10,049 bases of DNA from an uncultured Ruminococcus sp. (lineage in GTDB: Bacteria; Bacillota; Clostridia; Oscillospirales; Acutalibacteraceae): assembly GCA_946055445.1 (NCBI GenBank), contig CAMGGF010000032.1, positions 1 to 10,049 of the forward strand. The letters are read 5' to 3'. The notes under the pieces are model-generated. The model was not told where the DNA came from. It saw nothing but the letters and a program-made list of their open reading frames with translations, and searched no databases. Below, in pieces: positions 1 through 4,416 of the stretch. Made by a program: the position numbers and the translations under genes. Numbering within the stretch: the stretch's first letter is position 1; every line of letters starts with the position of its first letter.

Positions 1-1046
1 ACGCGAAGAAAAACAATCAGTTTATGCTGATGATGACGCACCACCCGCTGATTGCACCGTCGCCCGTATACGCGCTTATCGGCAAAAACGATATGCACGG
101 CGACTTTGACATTCGCCGTAAGCAGTACGCCGATTTGGGACTGCAATTTGTGTTGACGGGGCACACGCACATTCACCACATTGACAAAATGGAAAGCGAC
201 ATCGGCAACACGCTGTATACGATTGCAACTTCTGCAACTGTGGGATATCCCGCGCCGATTCGCACCGTTGTGGTAGACGAAACGGCGGGCATTGTTTCCA
301 CCACCACCGATTTCATCACCGAAAAGGTCAATTTCGATTTAGAGGGCAATTCCTTGCAGGAATACCTCAAAAATCAACTGGTCGGTATGGTGCGTGATAT
401 GGTCAAAGCCGCAGGCGGCGACACCCACAAATTTGCCGATATGGTCACGGCAATGAGCATTAAAAAGAAACTGATTTACAAAATCGGTTGGTTAATAAAA
501 CCCTTTGCCAAACGCTTGAACAGTTTAAAAATCGGCACAGTTGCCAAATGGACGAAAAAAGAAACCGGCTTAAAGCCCGAAGATTACGCTGACATCAAGG
601 ATAATTCCGTCGTCGATTTCATTGTGGATATTGTCACCAATTTGTATGCAGGCGAAAATCTTTACAACCCCGAAGACGCGGCGTACAAAATTACTATGGG
701 ACTTTTGAGCATTTTCGATTCCGTATTCGCGGCGTTACATATTTCGGTGAAAAAACTTTTGAAAGTGTCCGATTCGCTGTGTGATTTCGTCGAGCCGCTT
801 TTACATAACAGCGGTATTCCGTCTTACAACGCGGTGTTGCCGATACTGCCGCACTACACGGCGGAAAATCCCGCGCCGAAGAAAGAGGAACCCCCGAAAC
901 CCGAACGCAAAAAGAGCAAAAAAGGCGTGCCGATTGTGCTTATCGGGATTTTGGCGCTGATGATTCTGCTCGTTCCCGCCTTGTTGGTTTTGGGTGTCGG
1001 TTTTATTGTCAATCAAATCCGTTTCGGGAAATATATGAAAGACTGA
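1..1046 (+). CDS. Metallophosphoesterase with C-terminal membrane anchor (5' end outside window)
   Basis: The reading frame is open from the left edge (first full codon at base 3), so the true start lies upstream and the ATG at 24 is internal. The visible part carries the C-terminal metal-binding motifs of the calcineurin-like phosphoesterase fold: MMTHHPL near the start and VLTGHTHIHHID about 40 residues later. The N-terminal metal ligands must lie outside the window. A mainly helical, charged region of roughly 190 residues follows. Next comes a Pro/Lys/Glu linker (PAPKKEEPPKPERKKSKKG), then one hydrophobic segment (about bases 927-1005, starting VPIVLIGILALMILL) and a short basic tail ending GKYMKD. 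This suggests a phosphoesterase anchored by its C-terminus in the cytoplasmic membrane. The substrate cannot be inferred. The gene converges on the rlmA-like gene and ends at a hairpin terminator. The family call is firm; the anchoring topology is inferred. Confidence 0.85.
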   Translation, partial: AKKNNQFMLMMTHHPLIAPSPVYALIGKNDMHGDFDIRRKQYADLGLQFVLTGHTHIHHIDKMESDIGNTLYTIATSATVGYPAPIRTVVVDETAGIVSTTTDFITEKVNFDLEGNSLQEYLKNQLVGMVRDMVKAAGGDTHKFADMVTAMSIKKKLIYKIGWLIKPFAKRLNSLKIGTVAKWTKKETGLKPEDYADIKDNSVVDFIVDIVTNLYAGENLYNPEDAAYKITMGLLSIFDSVFAALHISVKKLLKVSDSLCDFVEPLLHNSGIPSYNAVLPILPHYTAENPAPKKEEPPKPERKKSKKGVPIVLIGILALMILLVPALLVLGVGFIVNQIRFGKYMKD

Positions 1047-1060
1047 ACCGTGAAACGGCA

Positions 1061-1091
1061 AACCGCCCGCACAATGTGCAGGCGGTTTTTA
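1061..1091. terminator. Hairpin terminator shared by convergent genes
   Basis: The arms AACCGCCCGCACA (1061-1073) and TGTGCAGGCGGTT (1075-1087) form a GC-rich stem, followed on the + strand by a run of T (TTTTTAT). This fits an intrinsic terminator for the phosphoesterase gene. The single imperfect position is A-C on the + transcript but G-U on the - transcript, so the hairpin may also stop the leftward rlmA transcript. It overlaps the rlmA stop codon region. Confidence 0.8.
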
Positions 1092-1904
1092 TATCGTATT
1101 TTTACGGTAAACCAAAATATAAAACTCGGTTTCGGTGGTTAAGGTTTGTAAGGTACACAGTCTTGTTTGCTCTGCTTTGCCCGTTTTATAGTAATACGGC
1201 GTCATCAAAAACAGATTTTGTATGTCCGCAGCGGTTTGCAAGGTGATTTCGTTTTGCAAATGCAAACTTTCTAAAAGCGCGTACCCCGCGCGGGAAAATT
1301 CGGCAACCTCGTTTTCGTAAGGTTTGTCATATACCGCCGCTTTTAAGCCGTACAAATGCCGCGCGCCGGGAATGACCTCGAAAAGACAGCCGCCCGGCTT
1401 TAATACGCGCAAAAATTCCGTTTCACTGTACGGCGAAAAGATTTCAAACAGCAAATCCACGCTTTCGGCTTTGGCGGGGATATGAAACGCGCTTGCCACG
1501 GCAAACTGTACCGTTTTACAGTACTTTGCGGCAGAATTTACGGCGTCTTTGGAAATGTCAAACCCCAAAACCTGCATTGTATTGCCGATTTTTTCCGCAA
1601 TCGCCGCCGTGTAATACCCCTCGCCGCAACCGCTGTCGAGTGCCGTGCCGTTTGTGACGGCGTATTTTTTTGCCGTTTCGGCAATGGCATTTTTCAGCGG
1701 TGCATACGCGCCTGTTTCTAAAAAAGCGCGGCGCGCGCGTACCATTTCTTTGTTGTCGCCGTGCGTTTTACGCCCCGAAAAACTTGTCAGCAAATGCACA
1801 TAACCCGCTTTCGCTTTGTCAAAATTGTGCCCGTTTGGGCAAACACACGCTTTTTGTGTATTCTTCAGTGCCGCGCCGCACACAGGACAGCAAAATCCGA
1901 ACAT
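1089..1904 (-). CDS. rlmA: RlmA-type 23S rRNA (guanine-N1)-methyltransferase
   Basis: This 271-residue protein matches the RlmA family in length and layout. RlmA enzymes methylate N1 of a guanine in helix 35 of 23S rRNA (G745 in Gram-negatives, G748 in Gram-positive RlmA(II)/TlrB). An N-terminal zinc finger is visible as C6-P-V-C9 with C22 and H26, followed by the family signatures NFDKAKAGYVHLL and GRKTHGDNKEMVRARRAFL. The SAM-binding motif I is ALDSGCGEGYYT (residues 88-99). Later come VLKPGGCLFEVIPGARHLYGLK and the C-terminal LFLMTPYYYK. The ATG at 1902-1904 is preceded by an AGGTG ribosome binding site and a promoter at 1923-1951. The gene is divergent from the aminotransferase gene and convergent with the phosphoesterase. 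The exact target guanine and any effect on macrolide sensitivity are not decided by the sequence. A related SAM methyltransferase is possible, but the zinc finger makes RlmA the best call. Confidence 0.88.
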   Translation of the reverse strand: MFGFCCPVCGAALKNTQKACVCPNGHNFDKAKAGYVHLLTSFSGRKTHGDNKEMVRARRAFLETGAYAPLKNAIAETAKKYAVTNGTALDSGCGEGYYTAAIAEKIGNTMQVLGFDISKDAVNSAAKYCKTVQFAVASAFHIPAKAESVDLLFEIFSPYSETEFLRVLKPGGCLFEVIPGARHLYGLKAAVYDKPYENEVAEFSRAGYALLESLHLQNEITLQTAADIQNLFLMTPYYYKTGKAEQTRLCTLQTLTTETEFYILVYRKNTI

Positions 1905-1922
1905 AAAAACACCTCAAAGCAC

Positions 1923-1951
1923 ATCATACCCCGAAACCGCGCAAAAAGCAA
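1923..1951 (-). promoter_or_regulatory. Promoter for rlmA
   Basis: Read on the - strand, TTGCTT (1946-1951) and TATGAT (1923-1928) are 17 bp apart. The predicted transcription start lies about 15 nt before the rlmA ATG, so the leader is short but still includes the AGGTG site. Confidence 0.6.
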
Positions 1952-1963
1952 TAGGTGCAAGGC

Positions 1964-1992
1964 TTGCTATGCTTGCAAAATTGTGCTACAAT
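1964..1992 (+). promoter_or_regulatory. Promoter for the aminotransferase-rsmA-TSCPD group
   Basis: TTGCTA (1964-1969) and TACAAT (1987-1992) have the ideal 17-bp spacing, followed by a 35-nt leader with a strong AAGGAGT site (2013-2019) before the ATG at 2028. The -35 boxes of this promoter and of the divergent rlmA promoter are only 12 bp apart. A small inverted repeat, GCAAG-G-CTTGC (1957-1967), overlaps this -35 box. Confidence 0.65.
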
Positions 1993-2027
1993 AGAATGAA
2001 ATTTTTAGGAAAAAGGAGTCCTTTTGC

Positions 2028-3212
2028 ATGGAATATACATTTTCCGACCGTGTTTCGGCTTTGCAACCGTCTGCAATCCGTGAAATTTTGAAAGCCACGG
2101 CAGACCCCGCGATTATTCCCTTTGCGGCAGGCAATCCCGACACAGCGGCATTCCCTGTGGAAGATATTCGCGAAATTGCCGCGCGGATTTTAACAGAAAA
2201 CCCGATTACCGCCTTACAGTACGGCGTAACCGAAGGCTACGCACCGTTGCGCGAGCGCGTTTCGGCGTATATGAAAGAAAAACACAATATCGGGCGCGAT
2301 TTCGACAGTCTGATTATCACCTCGGGCGCAACACAGGTAATGGATTTGGCAACCAAATCCCTTTGCAACTTCGGGGATATCATCATTTGCGAAACGCCGT
2401 CGTTTATCGGCTCGTTAAACTGCTTCCGTTCCTACGGCGTGTCTTTGCGCGGCGTGCCGGTTGAGGCGGACGGTATGAATATGGAAATTTTGGAGCAAAA
2501 ACTGAAAGAAAACAAAAATGTTCGTTTCATTTATACCATTCCGAACTTCCAAAATCCCTCGGGCGCCACAATGTCGCTTGCAAAGCGCAAACGCCTGTAC
2601 GAACTTGCAAAACAGTACGGCGTTTTGATTTTGGAAGACAACCCCTACGGCGATTTGCGCGTGGCAGGGGAACACATTCCGCCGATTAAGAGTTTCGATG
2701 AGGACGGCATTGTCATCTATGCAGGTTCGTTCTCGAAAATCTTTGCACCGGGCGTGCGCGTGGCATATACGGTTGCGCCCGCGCCGATTGTGGCGAAAAT
2801 GACCGTTTGCAAACAGGGGCAAGATGTCCACACCCCGATGTTCACGCAAATGCTTGTAGACGAGTGGATGAAAACCACCGATTTCGAGGCGCATATCGAC
2901 AAAATCCGCGCGATTTACCGCCGTAAACTCAATTTGATGTGCGACTTGATTGATGAAAAACTGGGCGATTTTGTGCAGTATGTGCGCCCCGAGGGCGGTA
3001 TGTTCGTTTGGTGTGCACTGCCCGCGCGTGTCAATATGATGGACTTCTGCAAAAAAGCCGTTGAGAAGAAAGTTGCGGTGGTGCCGGGCAGTGCGTTTAC
3101 CGTGGAACCCGAAGAGACCACCAACTGCATTCGTATGAACTTCACCACGCCCGCCGACGAACGCATCGTCGAGGGTATGGAAATTCTCGGGAAACTGAAA
3201 GATGAAGTATAA
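2028..3212 (+). CDS. PLP-dependent class I/II aminotransferase
   Basis: This 394-residue protein has the fold type I aminotransferase signatures in order: AAGNPD (33-38), ITSGATQVMD (97-106), IPNFQNPSG (171-179), LEDNPYGDLR (202-211), the PLP-lysine motif YAGSFSKIFAPGVRVAY with K237 as the Schiff-base lysine, and CIRMNF with R369 as the likely substrate carboxylate-binding arginine. It lacks the GntR DNA-binding domain of MocR regulators, so it is a free enzyme. The closest family is the LysN/2-aminoadipate/aromatic-type group within the AAT-I superfamily. It probably transfers the amino group of an amino acid to a 2-oxo acid in the cytoplasm, but the substrate cannot be read from sequence. 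The start at 2028 is fixed by the AAGGAGT site and the promoter. Its last 11 nt overlap rsmA, implying co-transcription and probable translational coupling. Confidence 0.9.
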   Translation: MEYTFSDRVSALQPSAIREILKATADPAIIPFAAGNPDTAAFPVEDIREIAARILTENPITALQYGVTEGYAPLRERVSAYMKEKHNIGRDFDSLIITSGATQVMDLATKSLCNFGDIIICETPSFIGSLNCFRSYGVSLRGVPVEADGMNMEILEQKLKENKNVRFIYTIPNFQNPSGATMSLAKRKRLYELAKQYGVLILEDNPYGDLRVAGEHIPPIKSFDEDGIVIYAGSFSKIFAPGVRVAYTVAPAPIVAKMTVCKQGQDVHTPMFTQMLVDEWMKTTDFEAHIDKIRAIYRRKLNLMCDLIDEKLGDFVQYVRPEGGMFVWCALPARVNMMDFCKKAVEKKVAVVPGSAFTVEPEETTNCIRMNFTTPADERIVEGMEILGKLKDEV

Positions 3213-4062
3213 TTTATCGGATTTGAACACGGTGCGCGCCGTGCTTTCGCGCCACGGGTTTTCGTTTTCCAAAGCGCTTGGGCAGAACTTTTTAATTGAC
3301 GGTACCGTTTGCCCGCGCATGGCAGAGGCGGCAGTACTCTCGCCGGAAGACGGCGTGCTGGAAATCGGACCCGGCATCGGCGTTTTGACCGCACAGTTGG
3401 GGCTTCGCGCCAAAAAGGTGGTTGCCGTGGAACTCGACAAACGGCTGTTGCCTGTGTTAGAAGAAACGCTCGGCGAATTTGACAATGTTGAAGTCGTCAA
3501 CGGCGATGTACTGAAACTCGATTTGGCAAAACTCATTGCGGAAAAATTTGCCGATTGTAAGCGCGTATCGGTTTGCGCGAATTTGCCGTATTATATCACT
3601 TCCCCCGTGATTATGCGGCTTTTGGAGGAACGCCTGCCGCTGTCAAAAATCGTTGTGATGGTGCAAAAAGAGGCGGCAGAACGCCTGTGCGCCGCCGTCG
3701 GTACACGAGAGGCAGGGGCGGTGACAGTCGCCGTACAGTATTATGCCGAAGCCGAGAGGCTGTTTTCGGTGGACAGACATTGTTTTGTGCCGAGTCCGAA
3801 TGTGGACAGCGCCGTGATGCGCCTTTCGGTACGCGAACAGCCTGAATTTTCGGTAAAAGACGAAAAATTCTTTTTCAAATTGGTCAAATCCGCGTTTGCA
3901 CAGCGCCGCAAAACCGCGCAAAACGGCATTTCGGCAGGGCTGGGACTCCCGAAAGAACAGGTGGCACAGGCGTTAGAGCAAATCGGCTTGCAAAAAGACG
4001 TTCGCGCTGAAAAAATGACTATGGCAGACCTGTCGGCACTTGCCGACAGTTTATGCGAGTAA
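3202..4062 (+). CDS. rsmA: 16S rRNA dimethyladenosine transferase RsmA (KsgA)
   Basis: RsmA dimethylates the two adjacent adenines in the terminal hairpin of 16S rRNA (A1518/A1519 in E. coli numbering) late in 30S assembly, using SAM. The 286-residue length is typical. Diagnostic motifs are SKALGQNFLID (23-33), the SAM motif I LEIGPGIGVLT (53-63), the acidic residue of VAVELDKRL (E77) and the catalytic NLPYYITSP beginning at N127. A C-terminal helical domain with FAQRRKT completes the protein. The start at 3202 gives the normal family N-terminus, ending in HGFSFSK. It lies inside the end of the aminotransferase gene with only a weak upstream Shine-Dalgarno (GGGAAACTGAAAG), so translation probably depends on termination/reinitiation from the upstream gene. 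In many Firmicutes rsmA sits near rnmV or ispE; here the partner is an aminotransferase. Confidence 0.96.
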   Translation: MKYNLSDLNTVRAVLSRHGFSFSKALGQNFLIDGTVCPRMAEAAVLSPEDGVLEIGPGIGVLTAQLGLRAKKVVAVELDKRLLPVLEETLGEFDNVEVVNGDVLKLDLAKLIAEKFADCKRVSVCANLPYYITSPVIMRLLEERLPLSKIVVMVQKEAAERLCAAVGTREAGAVTVAVQYYAEAERLFSVDRHCFVPSPNVDSAVMRLSVREQPEFSVKDEKFFFKLVKSAFAQRRKTAQNGISAGLGLPKEQVAQALEQIGLQKDVRAEKMTMADLSALADSLCE

Positions 4063-4085
4063 ACCAATAAAGGAGAGAAAATACA

Positions 4086-4337
4086 ATGTATGCATATAGA
4101 ACCCGTGGGACTTGTTCCCAACAAATTGATGTGGAATTAGACGGCGATATTATCAAATCCGTGCGCTTTTACGGCGGTTGTAACGGCAACTTGCAGGGCA
4201 TTTCCGCAATCGTTGTCGGTAAAACCGTAGACGAGGTCGCAAAAGCATTTGAGGGCATTCGGTGCGGTATGCGCCCGACCTCTTGCCCCGACCAACTTGT
4301 AAAAGCCCTTCGTGCCGCACAGCAAGCGCAAGCATAA
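4086..4337 (+). CDS. TSCPD-domain protein (TIGR03905-like)
   Basis: This complete 83-residue protein starts at the ATG at 4086, 10 nt after AGGAG (4071-4075). It consists of almost nothing but a TSCPD domain, known as the C-terminal cysteine-rich domain of adenosylcobalamin-dependent ribonucleotide reductases and as stand-alone small proteins in Clostridia and Bacteroidetes. Visible features are GTCSQQIDVELDGD with C10, FYGGCNGNLQG with C32, the helix VGKTVDEVAKAFEGI, and the C-terminal C60-G-M-R-P-TSCPD (motif at residues 65-69, C67). The four cysteines could bind a metal or act in redox, but no function has been assigned with certainty. The gene lies 23 nt after rsmA, shares its transcript, and is followed directly by the terminator at 4368-4405. 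The family call is firm; the function is unknown. Confidence 0.88.
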   Translation: MYAYRTRGTCSQQIDVELDGDIIKSVRFYGGCNGNLQGISAIVVGKTVDEVAKAFEGIRCGMRPTSCPDQLVKALRAAQQAQA

Positions 4338-4367
4338 ATTTGTGCGCTGTTTCGTTTCAAACACAAC

Positions 4368-4409
4368 ACCGCCCCGAATTGTGCATTCGTACAATCCGGG
4401 GCGGTTTGT
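4368..4409. terminator. Strong bidirectional hairpin terminator
   Basis: The arms ACCGCCCCGAATTGT (4368-4382) and ACAATCCGGGGCGGT (4391-4405) form a 15-bp stem with one imperfect pair. The stem is followed by TTTGTT on the + strand; on the - strand it is followed by the weaker GTTGTGTTTG. It separates the TSCPD gene from the convergent dockerin gene and can serve both. The imperfect pair is A-C in the + transcript and G-U in the - transcript. Confidence 0.85.
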
Positions 4410-4416
4410 TATGTGT

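Noticed and set aside
2415..3536. Long open frame on the minus strand (373 codons) across the aminotransferase-rsmA junction
   Set aside because: It is antisense to two genes with clear catalytic motifs, has no recognisable domain, and its composition is that expected from the reverse of codon-biased genes.
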